Source of the DNA: a virus | Reading direction: 5' to 3' (one strand) | DNA: 64,000 nucleotides | IMG/VR virus record: IMGVR_UViG_3300042883_000874 | Coordinates: 37,923-101,922 of that record | In this document: piece by piece, positions 54,521-61,744 of the stretch | Layout of the letters: each line of letters opens with the position of its first letter | Position numbering within the stretch: position 1 is the first letter of the stretch | The notes under the pieces: generated by a model | Told to the model about the DNA's origin: nothing | Database searches by the model: none | The model's input: only the letters and a program-made list of their open reading frames with translations | Position numbers and translations under genes: made by a program

Positions 54521-54870
54521 ACTGAAAAATGTTTAAAGGCTAGATAAGCCAATAAGAAAGCACATATTACTGATTTTGTAGTAATTAAACCCATAGTTTG
54601 ATAATAAGTTTTATTTCTTTTAACTAATTCAGTAATTAAATTAACTAAAATTATTGCTATAAATATTCTGTCATAACTTGTAAAGAACATTCCAACATAT
54701 AACCAAACAATATACATGATACCAATAAGATTAAAGTATCTAACATTAATATGGATTACTGTGTCATCTTTAGTTATCATCTTTGAATTATAAAGCTTAT
54801 AAGGCTTAGCAATATTATACAGTTCATACATAAGAAATACTAGGGTCAATAGGTAATATATTTTTATCAT
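54517..54870 (-). CDS. Membrane protein, 117 aa
   Basis: Start set at 54870 (MIKIYYLLTLVFLMYEL). Four hydrophobic helices: about residues 3-18, 47-62 (FNLIGIMYIVWLYVGMFF), 68-80 (RIFIAIILVNLI) and 97-113. No family recognised. A holin-like or other inner-membrane role is possible. Confidence 0.72.
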   Translation of the reverse strand: MIKIYYLLTLVFLMYELYNIAKPYKLYNSKMITKDDTVIHINVRYFNLIGIMYIVWLYVGMFFTSYDRIFIAIILVNLITELVKRNKTYYQTMGLITTKSVICAFLLAYLAFKHFSV

Positions 54871-54874
54871 AATA

Positions 54875-54964
54875 TTAGTTATATAAGAATGTATACAACC
54901 AGGCTTCATTAGCTAGCTGCAATTGGATTAAGGACATATAATAATTTTCTTCTACTGTTTTCAT
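54875..54964 (-). CDS. Possible very short ORF, 29 aa
   Basis: MKTVEENYYMSLIQLQLANEAWLYTFLYN, ending 5 bases before the membrane protein start. Only length and position support it; it may instead be leader sequence. Confidence 0.35.
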   Translation of the reverse strand: MKTVEENYYMSLIQLQLANEAWLYTFLYN

Positions 54965-54969
54965 AATGT

Positions 54970-55410
54970 ATAGTTTTTAGTTAGTTATTTAAAAAATACT
55001 AGTCTTTCCTAGCAGCCAGTCTTTGATATCCATGATCTTATGAATTTAAAGGTCTGATGTTCTACATTAAAGGTAACAAATTTTAGGAATATTCAACCTA
55101 CTGGGTTATACCTATTAATACGATGGATAACCTTCTCACCCTCTGACAAGAGAGTGTATATATGACCTACCCCAGAAAAGTTTGCCCCAGCTGAGATTAC
55201 ACTGAGGACTAGATGTTAAAGCGGTTTTTTCCTTTTAAAAACTTACTTAGATCTTACTCATGATAAAAAGGTCAACACTAACCTCATGCTCCGTGCCAGG
55301 GCTTTAGAGAGGTCCTCCTTGATTATAGTGAGTTCAGAAAGTACTTTCTTGGGGGCTCACTAATAGGATTGTTCAAAGGGGTCCTATTATCCCCTTAAGG
55401 TATCTCTTAC
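54970..55410 (-). other. Structured noncoding region, candidate RNA
   Basis: About 440 nt without a credible gene and visibly richer in G/C than its surroundings. Perfect or near-perfect stems: GGTTAT/ATAACC (55104-55109 with 55127-55132), CAC-CTCT/AGAG-GTG (55137-55156, one mismatch), TAGTGAG/CTCACTA (55326-55332 with 55356-55362) enclosing AGAAA-GTAC-TTTCT (55336-55349), TAATAGGA/TCCTATTA (55361-55368 with 55382-55389), and AAGGGG/CCCCTT (55376-55381 with 55391-55396). The last two share bases and exclude each other. The - strand is assumed from the flanking genes. It lies near the tRNA, as large phage-borne RNAs often do. Confidence 0.45.
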
Positions 55411-55545
55411 CTAGTATCTACACTTTTTACAGTTCAATTTATGATACTGAGCTTGAATCCAAACACCTAGTAATACTAATAGTACTATTGGAGTACCTAT
55501 TAATATTCCTAGTGCTACCCAAGTATAAAATAATATTTTTCTCAT
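55411..55545 (-). CDS. Small membrane protein, 44 aa
   Basis: One membrane helix (WVALGILIGTPIVLLVLLGVWI) and a Cys-bearing basic tail (LNCKKCRY). Its ATG overlaps the stop of the secreted 134-aa protein (ATGA). Unknown function. Confidence 0.68.
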   Translation of the reverse strand: MRKILFYTWVALGILIGTPIVLLVLLGVWIQAQYHKLNCKKCRY

Positions 55546-55946
55546 TTTCCTGCTAGTACTAATGTTTCATCAATAGAAGTAATAAGAGTTTCTTCACCAG
55601 TATATACTAAATTAATGCTTTTATTTGATTTAAAGTCTACATCAATAATAATCTCAGCATTATCATAAGCTATAAAGCTCATATATTTGATTTTACCATC
55701 TTTGTTTTCAAATTTTAGGACATATTCTTTATTAAGACTAAAACCTATCTTATAGTTTCTTCTACTAACGGCAGAAGTTACTATTTTGTACTCATTGTTA
55801 TCTAATACTTCATATAGTGTATATGAAACAGAAGATTGGTTTAAAAATACACCTTCTATAAAGGCTTCTGGCTGTTTTGCAGCATTTACATTTAATGTGA
55901 TAAAGCATATAAGCAATATCATGATTGATTTGATTGTTGTTTTCAT
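55542..55946 (-). CDS. Secreted protein, 134 aa
   Basis: Signal peptide MKTTIKSIMILLICFITLNVNA, cut before AKQP. The mature part is beta-rich and looks like a small immunoglobulin-like or carboxypeptidase-regulatory-like sandwich (YTLYEVLDNNEYKIV...). Envelope product on a phage; function unknown. Confidence 0.73.
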   Translation of the reverse strand: MKTTIKSIMILLICFITLNVNAAKQPEAFIEGVFLNQSSVSYTLYEVLDNNEYKIVTSAVSRRNYKIGFSLNKEYVLKFENKDGKIKYMSFIAYDNAEIIIDVDFKSNKSINLVYTGEETLITSIDETLVLAGK

Positions 55947-55967
55947 GTTTGGTTTGTTTTAATTGTT

Positions 55968-56141
55968 TTACTTACTAATAGTATCTTTTACTATAGTATC
56001 TTTTTGTTGAATAAATAAGTTATAAGAATTTTGCAAATGTTCTGGGTGAGTCTTAGCATACTCTGTTTCTTCCATCATAGGAATTGATATAATAAAACAT
56101 AATAAACATGCTACACCTAGTATTATAAAGATAGTTTTCAT
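55968..56141 (-). CDS. Small signal-anchor protein, 57 aa
   Basis: MKTIFIILGVACLLCFIISIP forms an N-terminal membrane helix or signal anchor, followed by a polar tail (EETEYAKTHPEHLQN). Rz1- or lysis-accessory-like in size, but no motif proves it. Confidence 0.63.
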   Translation of the reverse strand: MKTIFIILGVACLLCFIISIPMMEETEYAKTHPEHLQNSYNLFIQQKDTIVKDTISK

Positions 56142-56172
56142 GATTATTTTGATTAATTAGTTAATATATTAG

Positions 56173-56409
56173 CTACCACTTACCACTGTTAGTTATACAA
56201 TATCTACTTCCTACATGAGCATTCATCCAATCACCTGCTGATAAAGTAAATGTTTTATTACTATTACTGCATTCATTCTTAATAACTACTGAGTAATCAG
56301 CAACATTATCAGATTGAACTATTCCACAATTACAGGGTCCTTCATCTTCTTTTTTCTTGCAAGAGCTAATTAAAGCTACAATTGCAATTGACATTATTAT
56401 TTTTTTCAT
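56173..56409 (-). CDS. Lipoprotein, 78 aa
   Basis: MKKIIMSIAIVALISSCKKKEDEGPCNCG: lipobox LISSC with Cys at residue 17, followed by a charged run as in Bacteroidota lipoproteins. The mature part has further Cys (CNC, C48, C71) that could form disulphides. Likely exported and lipidated by the host; maybe an exclusion factor. Confidence 0.77.
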   Translation of the reverse strand: MKKIIMSIAIVALISSCKKKEDEGPCNCGIVQSDNVADYSVVIKNECSNSNKTFTLSAGDWMNAHVGSRYCITNSGKW

Positions 56410-56411
56410 AT

Positions 56412-56807
56412 TTATTTGTTTTTAATTATTTCTATTAGTTTATCTAAACAAGCTTGTTCTGCTTCTTCGTGAGTGTTATATATCTCATTCCACACATTGA
56501 GATAATGATCTTTTTTCCAAATACTACCTTCAAACTTATTATCAGGTTCATCATCTTGATATACAACACTATAAAATAAATCATACTTCTCTCTAAACCA
56601 TCTAAATGCTTGTTGGTATAGTGGTGCACCAAACCATTTTAACCTACCATGTTTCTGAAAAGGTGTATAATCTCCTGAAGCATCTCGCATCACATTGAAA
56701 TAAAAAGCATCTGTATTTTTACCATCCCAAAAAGCCAAACAAGGTTCATCAAATCCTAATTCTTTTAAAGCTACTGCTTGGATGTAGCTAACAAACTCAT
56801 TTTCCAT
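56412..56807 (-). CDS. Conserved phage protein (ALKELGF-PLYQQAFRWFR family), 131 aa
   Basis: FVSYIQAVALKELGFDEPCLAF and APLYQQAFRWFREKYDL are signatures of a family common in Bacteroidota phages and mobile elements, function unknown. A shorter paralog with the same two motifs is at 58957-59223. Confidence 0.8.
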   Translation of the reverse strand: MENEFVSYIQAVALKELGFDEPCLAFWDGKNTDAFYFNVMRDASGDYTPFQKHGRLKWFGAPLYQQAFRWFREKYDLFYSVVYQDDEPDNKFEGSIWKKDHYLNVWNEIYNTHEEAEQACLDKLIEIIKNK

Positions 56808-56808
56808 G

Positions 56809-57069
56809 TTATTTTATATTAGTTAGTAATTCTTCCCATTCTTCTTTTTTAATATAACCTGTTTCACCTGCATAATACTTAGATTGTTGTAAATCTTTTA
56901 TTTTTTCAACATGTAGTTTAGCAAATTCTAGTAACATCTGATCTAAAAGATTATCTTCATATTTTTTTTGAGGTTTACCATCCCCAAGACCTTTACCTTT
57001 TATATTAACACATCCATTGGGGATATATTTGAGACGAGTCTCTTCTGCTGTTGGTATGTTATTTTCCAT
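56809..57069 (-). CDS. Hypothetical protein, 86 aa
   Basis: Charged, with KGKGLGDGKPQKKYEDNLLDQML and a Tyr/Gly pair near the end. Starts 11 bases inside the upstream gene's end. No family recognised. Confidence 0.7.
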   Translation of the reverse strand: MENNIPTAEETRLKYIPNGCVNIKGKGLGDGKPQKKYEDNLLDQMLLEFAKLHVEKIKDLQQSKYYAGETGYIKKEEWEELLTNIK

Positions 57070-57184
57070 TGTCTACAGGTTTAGGTGTACATACATGACC
57101 ATCACTCCACTTGATTCCTGGAGGAGGTGTTAATTCTGGTGAGCTGTACTTGGTACCACACTCACTACATATAAAGTTATTCAT
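57059..57184 (-). CDS. Small zinc-finger-like protein, 41 aa
   Basis: Start set at 57184 (MNNFICSECGTKY), which gives only an 8-base overlap with the upstream gene; the longer frame would overlap it by over 100. CSEC plus HVC make a possible zinc site. Similar short proteins with GIKWSDGH occur in Bacteroidota phages (recalled). Confidence 0.7.
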   Translation of the reverse strand: MNNFICSECGTKYSSPELTPPPGIKWSDGHVCTPKPVDNGK

Positions 57185-57668
57185 TGGTTTGTTTTTTAAT
57201 TGGTGGATTATAGTTATCTCTAAGATGTTCAAATAAAGACCAAGCATATGATGCATTTTTATTATCTCTAAATTCTTTCCATATAACATCCCATGCTTGT
57301 TCTTTTAATTGAACAAGTCTAGTAGGATATGCATCATTTTCTGTAAGAGGTCTTGTTGCTTTATCTACAAGTTTAGCACAGTAATTCACATGACCTAGAT
57401 TATCTGTGCTATACCCATCATTACAGCAAGCTACAAAATGAGTTATATCAGCATTTCTATGACATGCACAATTACATATTTCTCTGTTGTCAAAGATATT
57501 AAATTCTACTTCTTGACCTTTATCAGAATCAGATAATCCTGGGCCATTTACATAGCCATGATCTAATATAGGTAGTGAGTTTTGATTTTTCTTTACAATG
57601 TTTTCTCCAATAACTTCATCATAAATTACTATCCATCCTTGTTCTGTTTTATGCAGTGTTCCTTTCAT
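57177..57668 (-). CDS. Hypothetical protein, 163 aa
   Basis: MKGTLHKTEQGWIVIYDE...GQEVEFNIFD is an opening common in Bacteroidota phage proteins of unknown role. A Cys/His cluster (CNCACHRN, CC) follows at about residues 68-88, then a helical end. Possibly metal binding. Confidence 0.75.
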   Translation of the reverse strand: MKGTLHKTEQGWIVIYDEVIGENIVKKNQNSLPILDHGYVNGPGLSDSDKGQEVEFNIFDNREICNCACHRNADITHFVACCNDGYSTDNLGHVNYCAKLVDKATRPLTENDAYPTRLVQLKEQAWDVIWKEFRDNKNASYAWSLFEHLRDNYNPPIKKQTNE

Positions 57669-57732
57669 ATTATTTAATTTATAAGGTTATACTCTGTTTT
57701 TATTTTGTATTTATAAGGTTATAGCCTTATAT

Positions 57733-57978
57733 TTAATGTTTTGTATAGTAAGTGAATATATCTTTATATGCACAATATATACCAAGTACAAATATTCCAA
57801 TTACAGCAAGTCCTATGCAGCCAATAAACCATGTAGCAACATGGTCACGATTTTTCCTGGTCACATTAAGAAGTTTATCAATTAAAAGTCCTGTAAGGTA
57901 GGGTAGCCCTATAAATACAACTGCTACTATTATTAATGTTATTATTGTTTCTAAGTGTATTATTAAATTATCTTTCAT
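57733..57978 (-). CDS. Membrane protein, 81 aa
   Basis: Two membrane helices (TIITLIIVAVVFIGLPYLTG and FIGCIGLAVIGIFVLGIYC) joined by a basic loop (LLNVTRKNRDHV). Two-helix layout and size are holin-like; not proven. Confidence 0.73.
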   Translation of the reverse strand: MKDNLIIHLETIITLIIVAVVFIGLPYLTGLLIDKLLNVTRKNRDHVATWFIGCIGLAVIGIFVLGIYCAYKDIFTYYTKH

Positions 57979-57979
57979 A

Positions 57980-58258
57980 TTAGTCTTGTTTGTTTAGTGA
58001 GTTAATGAATGAGTCAAAATCTTTTATATTATCAGGTACACCATGCCCTCTACCACTATTAAAAGCATTCTCTAAATCTTCCTCTGTGTATTTCTTATCA
58101 GCCATATCTGTTTTACACTGCTCATAACCATCCACAAAATGACCTAAAATTTTTTCATATTTATTAAATGTAGCTTGACTTTTAATTCTACATTTAGTAG
58201 AAGCATATCTATGACCCTTAATCAATATATCATTTCTTATTTCTTCAGGTGTTTTCAT
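57980..58258 (-). CDS. Hypothetical protein, 92 aa
   Basis: Helical, charged, with MADKKYTEEDLENAFNSGR, a segment met in many Bacteroidota phage proteins. One base before the next gene. The DnaA-box inverted repeat lies 20 bases upstream of its ATG. Confidence 0.73.
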   Translation of the reverse strand: MKTPEEIRNDILIKGHRYASTKCRIKSQATFNKYEKILGHFVDGYEQCKTDMADKKYTEEDLENAFNSGRGHGVPDNIKDFDSFINSLNKQD

Positions 58259-58277
58259 ATTATTTATTTTTGTTTAA

Positions 58278-58312
58278 TATTATCCACAAATCATTATAAT
58301 CTGTGGATAATA
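58278..58312. other. Inverted pair of perfect DnaA boxes, candidate origin
   Basis: TATTATCCACA (58278-58288) and TGTGGATAATA (58302-58312) form an 11-bp perfect inverted repeat with a 13-nt A/T-rich spacer. Each arm holds the full consensus DnaA box TTATCCACA. No T-run follows on either strand, so it is not a terminator. The phage also encodes a DnaA domain IV-like protein. Confidence 0.6.
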
Positions 58313-58319
58313 CTCATGA

Positions 58320-58433
58320 TTAATACTCTTGTACTTCTCCACCATCATATGTATCTTGAGGCAAAGGCTGTTGTTCATACTTACTGATTAAATAATTTAA
58401 GTAATCATCTAGAATTTGTTCCATGTCTATCAT
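58320..58433 (-). CDS. Hypothetical acidic peptide, 37 aa
   Basis: MIDMEQILDDYLNYLISKYEQQ..., ends GGEVQEY. Begins just left of a pair of inverted repeats and ends 8 bases before the DnaA boxes. Similar acidic openers occur in small phage genes. Moderate support only. Confidence 0.5.
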   Translation of the reverse strand: MIDMEQILDDYLNYLISKYEQQPLPQDTYDGGEVQEY

Positions 58434-58470
58434 ATGTTTATAATTTTAGGGTTAGTAATAAGAACTATTT

Positions 58471-58507
58471 TATGATAATTGTATCATAATATGCAGTATA
58501 TTGCATA
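58471..58507. promoter_or_regulatory. Two adjacent inverted repeats
   Basis: TATGATA-attg-TATCATA (58471-58488), then TATGCA-gtatat-TGCATA (58490-58507), both perfect. They lie in the 98-nt gap upstream of the 37-aa ORF and could be operators or RNA hairpins. Confidence 0.4.
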
Positions 58508-58531
58508 AAACTGTGTCATTTTTGTAATTCT

Positions 58532-58732
58532 TCAATTCTCTTTGCCATTAGTTATATCTTTTAGTTGGTTAAGTATACTTTCTGATTTTTTACCCCAAAA
58601 CATCTCACACTTATCTTGGTCTCTAGGAGAATCAATAAAATATGATTGCATTTCTGGGTCTGCTTCACAGGTGAATCTGTAACAAAGTTCCTTTAAAGGA
58701 CATGTGTCATCTTTACATTTAGTTATATCCAT
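58532..58732 (-). CDS. Cys-rich conserved phage protein, 66 aa
   Basis: MDITKCKDDTCPLKELCYRFTCEAD...QSYFIDSPRD...CEMFWG is a family I recall from many Bacteroidota phages; five Cys suggest metal binding. Function unknown. Confidence 0.78.
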   Translation of the reverse strand: MDITKCKDDTCPLKELCYRFTCEADPEMQSYFIDSPRDQDKCEMFWGKKSESILNQLKDITNGKEN

Positions 58733-58956
58733 GTTATTTCTTTTAAGTTATTGATTAGATAATCTACTACTTAACCCACAAACAAACAGATAACTATTTG
58801 ATTGACAGTGGAATTAAGTAATAGATGTTTAAAGATTAATCTAAGCACAAGTTATAACTTCCTACTTCAAAAAAAAGCCTAAGCCACTAGAGGAGGAATA
58901 ATAAGGTACTAGATACTTATATTATAACTGTGCATTAGATATGTTGTTTACTTGAA

Positions 58957-59223
58957 TTATCTCTCATAATGTTGTATTCTAAGTTTTTTTATTAAGTTAT
59001 TTACTTGGTCTTCTTTTTCTTTTTCATCTAAGCACATAACACCTCTTTGTATTGTAATTTGTTGTTGTAACCATCTGATTGCTTGTTGATATAGTGGTAA
59101 TTGAACAAGTCCTTCACCATTATCCATATCTTTAGATGCCATACAAGGGTCAGTAAAACCTAATTTTTTTAAATGTAAGGCCTGTTCATAAGAGATGAAC
59201 TCTTTTTCAAAATTGTGTTCCAT
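58957..59223 (-). CDS. Paralog of 56412-56807, 88 aa
   Basis: FISYEQALHLKKLGFTDPCMA and LPLYQQAIRWLQQQ repeat the two signatures of the 131-aa protein, with the part between them shortened. Probably an old duplication or a second acquisition. About 220 nt of A/T-rich DNA without a gene lie downstream. Confidence 0.77.
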   Translation of the reverse strand: MEHNFEKEFISYEQALHLKKLGFTDPCMASKDMDNGEGLVQLPLYQQAIRWLQQQITIQRGVMCLDEKEKEDQVNNLIKKLRIQHYER

Positions 59224-59584
59224 GTTTTTTTGTTAAATTGTTGATTACTAATAAGTTAAAGTTGCTTAGTAAAAAGGTTGAATAGTCTAAATCAAAAACT
59301 AAAATTAAGCCAAAGACCTCTCTCTGTGTTCAAAGTCAAAGATAAAAACTAAGTCTTGTTGTGTATCCTCACAGAGTTCTTCACTCTGCTTTTTTGTGAG
59401 GTGCTGCCAGTTTTTCCCATAGGGTAACCTGTCAAGCCATTGGTATCTTTTGTGAAAAGACCCTACAAAACTAGTATTTAAGTTTACAGAGAAAGCGGTT
59501 GGTGTACCATAAGGTACTTTTAGTATATTAATAAATAATATGATTTTTTTTAGAGTTTTTAGGAACCTTTTTACTAAGTTTAAA
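59224..59584 (-). other. Second structured noncoding region
   Basis: About 360 nt without a credible gene. Stems: TTACTAA/TTAGTAA (59245-59251 with 59266-59272), CCTCA/TGAGG (59367-59371 with 59397-59401) stacked on CAGAGT/ACTCTG (59372-59377 with 59383-59388), TCTTT/AAAGA (59446-59460), and GTACC-ATAA-GGTAC (59504-59517). It shares the string AAAGCGGTT with the region at 54970-55410 (59492 and 55217 areas). Confidence 0.4.
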
Positions 59585-59619
59585 GAGTAAGAGAATCAGC
59601 TTAGGCCTATCTCTTACTC
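59585..59619 (-). terminator. Hairpin after the 314-aa gene
   Basis: GAGTAAGAGA (59585-59594) pairs perfectly with TCTCTTACTC (59610-59619), 10 bp, 14 bases past the stop of 59633-60577. The following T-run is weak (CTTTAAACTT), so it may be a terminator or an RNA-stabilising end. Confidence 0.5.
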
Positions 59620-59632
59620 ACCTTCAATGTAG

Positions 59633-60577
59633 TTAGGATTCAGGATCCAAGTTCTTTAAGAAAAGATCTATGGTACCCTGAAAACGAGGATCAATGGAGA
59701 TCCTTAGTGCAGAAGCCTGCTGAATCTTGGTCTGTCTATCAGACTCAAAATTCCCAAAAGCTACAGTAGCAGCCTCACTATGAGTGCTCATTAAGTCAGA
59801 GTAATCCTGTCTCAACTTTTGGTTGATTAGATTAATCTCTGATGCCTTAACAGCATTCTCTTTAGAGATGCGAGCATTCTCCTCAGTAACCAAGTTCTTA
59901 ACCTTGGCCTTGAAGTAATTTACTCTCTGCTCATAGCTTCTGTGTAAAGCAGCTAACTTCTCATGGAAGCTCAATAGCTCCTCTGAGGTGTGGTGAGCTT
60001 CCACCTTCACAGGTGTTTTTATACCACTCTGGAGCTCAATGAAGTCTAAGACTTTCACATTAGGCAAGTCCTTTCTAAGAACATCCAAAGGACAATTCTT
60101 ATGTATAAACTGCCCTATATGAGAAGCATAGGCTTCTTGCTCCAAATACTCAGAGTACTCAGCTTTTGAGAGACTATCCCATCCCCAGTCTTCCCCTACC
60201 ATGTCTTGAATTACAAGAGTATGGTACTCAGGTTGCTCTGGGGCCACTAAGCTATTAATGAACCTTTCTTTCTTAAGGTCATTAATTAAGGCATCCTTAG
60301 CCTTGATGTTGCTCATCAAGAATGCCTGGGTTGCATGCAGTTGGCCTTTTTCTACCAACAGTTCTACTATATTAGTAGGAACCGGCTTACCTACTTGCAG
60401 CATGTAGGTTTCTCCATTGGTTTTGAAAACCTTTGAAGAGTTATTAATACCACTAATGGTATTACTAATCTCAGATGCTCTTTGATTACAAAGATTTGAG
60501 ATACTTGCTGCTTGTGATAAGCTTAAGCCTGTTTTGTCTAGATTATTTCTCATAATACTGTCTAAAGGGTTGACCAA
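59633..60577 (-). CDS. Hypothetical coiled-coil protein, 314 aa, atypical base use
   Basis: Visibly richer in G/C than its neighbours (codons such as CTC, GCC, CTG, AAG are frequent). The N-terminal part is Ser/Asn-rich, then LHATQAFLMSNIKAKDALIND, and a long helical, coiled-coil-like C-terminal half (about 195-290). No enzyme motif. Flanked by noncoding DNA on one side. Base use suggests separate origin; could be a structural or accessory protein. Confidence 0.72.
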   Translation of the reverse strand: MVNPLDSIMRNNLDKTGLSLSQAASISNLCNQRASEISNTISGINNSSKVFKTNGETYMLQVGKPVPTNIVELLVEKGQLHATQAFLMSNIKAKDALINDLKKERFINSLVAPEQPEYHTLVIQDMVGEDWGWDSLSKAEYSEYLEQEAYASHIGQFIHKNCPLDVLRKDLPNVKVLDFIELQSGIKTPVKVEAHHTSEELLSFHEKLAALHRSYEQRVNYFKAKVKNLVTEENARISKENAVKASEINLINQKLRQDYSDLMSTHSEAATVAFGNFESDRQTKIQQASALRISIDPRFQGTIDLFLKNLDPES

Positions 60578-60633
60578 TACACCCAGAGGTTTTAGTTTTG
60601 TTGTTTGATTTGATTGTTGAATTGTTTGTTTTG

Positions 60634-60909
60634 TTAGATTAACCCATAGTTTTCAGGGTTATCTAACATATCCATGCCCATATGATAAGCAATATCATGG
60701 TCAACTTGGCTTATTGCTTCTTTCTGTAAAGCAATTAACTCTTCTCTTAATCTATTATTAAGTTTAAAGTCACCTATTGTCATGAATCCTTTTCTAAGGA
60801 CTGTACCTACAGGAGGTATATCAGCTACATATAGTTCTATTGTACTTTCTATACCTAAGCATTTAAGAGCTGTAATAGCTCTAACTGTTGCATCTTTAAA
60901 ATCTTCCAT
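60634..60909 (-). CDS. Hypothetical protein, 91 aa
   Basis: Alpha/beta, with VADIPPVGTVLRKGFMTIGDFKLN and DHDIAYHMGMDMLDN. No recognised family. The upstream 190 nt are noncoding and structured. Confidence 0.7.
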   Translation of the reverse strand: MEDFKDATVRAITALKCLGIESTIELYVADIPPVGTVLRKGFMTIGDFKLNNRLREELIALQKEAISQVDHDIAYHMGMDMLDNPENYGLI

Positions 60910-61098
60910 GTCTGAGTTGGGGTTTAAGTTGTTGATTACTAATTGATTACATTCTTCAGGTAGACTAGTTCTAAACTAATCTACCACAGTTGAATGTTAC
61001 TGGTGGGTTCTTACGAATGAAGTATACCCACTAACCTTATGCATTGCCTACACATATTTCTATGTGTTTCATCCCTTGAGGAATCATCAGGGCAATTA
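60910..61098 (-). other. Third structured noncoding region
   Basis: About 190 nt with GGTAGA-x-TAGT/ACTA-x-TCTACC (60959-60985 area), GTGGGT/ACCCAC, and ACACATA-TTTC-TATGTGT, the last perfect. It forms the leader of the 91-aa gene. Confidence 0.38.
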
Positions 61099-61410
61099 TT
61101 ATTCATATCCTTGATTATCAGGGATATTTTCTCCATGAAAGTCATCATATTCTTTTAACTTTTCAGGAGATATAGTAGCTCTATGTTCTTTAATCTGTTT
61201 TTCTAATGAACAGATAAGAGCTCTTTGTTCATCTACCCACCATCTGTACTCAAGGTTCTCTTGATAAATATCAGATACATCTTCTATATCTTGTGAAGAT
61301 AACTGAGGTGGTCCTGTCATTATTAACTCTGATATAGCTGTGCTTAATTCAGAGTTTAATCCATCTAACCAAGTTAGTGGGTGTGATTCAGCTGTAATTT
61401 CTAGTTCCAT
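61099..61410 (-). CDS. Hypothetical acidic protein, 103 aa
   Basis: Helical, with LEYRWWVDEQRALICSLEKQIKEHR in the middle and an acidic end. No family recognised. Confidence 0.7.
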   Translation of the reverse strand: MELEITAESHPLTWLDGLNSELSTAISELIMTGPPQLSSQDIEDVSDIYQENLEYRWWVDEQRALICSLEKQIKEHRATISPEKLKEYDDFHGENIPDNQGYE

Positions 61411-61442
61411 TTTCTTTGAGTTGTTTTTTAGGGTTGGGTTAA

Positions 61443-61517
61443 TTACTTAGATCCTATATTAGGCATAAAGATAGATTCATCATCTTGCCATATATATTCT
61501 TCATATTCTTCATCCAT
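61443..61517 (-). CDS. Possible very short acidic ORF, 24 aa
   Basis: MDEEYEEYIWQDDESIFMP...; starts 4 bases past the 65-aa gene's stop. Only composition and position support it. Confidence 0.35.
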   Translation of the reverse strand: MDEEYEEYIWQDDESIFMPNIGSK

Positions 61518-61521
61518 TGTT

Positions 61522-61719
61522 TTAAGATTTAAAGGGTTTAAATTGTTTATTTAGGAATTGATAGTACAATATCTTTGGTATGAAGTAGGCTGAGTTACCA
61601 AACTTATCAAAGTCTGCTAAGCTTGCATGTTCATCAAACCAAGGTTCATCCATAAGTTCCTGAGTTTCAGGCCATTGAACTAATACATATTCAAAATGTG
61701 TTGGGTCATCTACTTGCAT
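61522..61719 (-). CDS. Conserved small phage protein, 65 aa
   Basis: YVLVQWPETQELMDEPWFDEHASL...FGNSAYFIPK is a signature I recall from many Bacteroidota phages and mobile elements; function unknown. Confidence 0.77.
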   Translation of the reverse strand: MQVDDPTHFEYVLVQWPETQELMDEPWFDEHASLADFDKFGNSAYFIPKILYYQFLNKQFKPFKS

Positions 61720-61744
61720 AGTTTATAAGATTAAAGGGTTAGTA

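Noticed and set aside
55080-55140. A second tRNA
   Set aside because: A T-arm-like string is present, but no acceptor, D or anticodon arm fits.
55361-55396. H-type pseudoknot
   Set aside because: One nucleotide cannot span the 8-bp stem; the two stems are better seen as alternatives.
54970-55410. Group I intron or RNase P RNA
   Set aside because: I could not find the conserved core strings of either.
57059-57289. Longer start for the 41-aa zinc-finger-like gene
   Set aside because: It would overlap the 163-aa gene by more than 100 bases; the Met at 57184 leaves an 8-base overlap.
58278-58312. DnaA-box repeat as a terminator
   Set aside because: No T-run on either side, and both arms carry the exact DnaA box.
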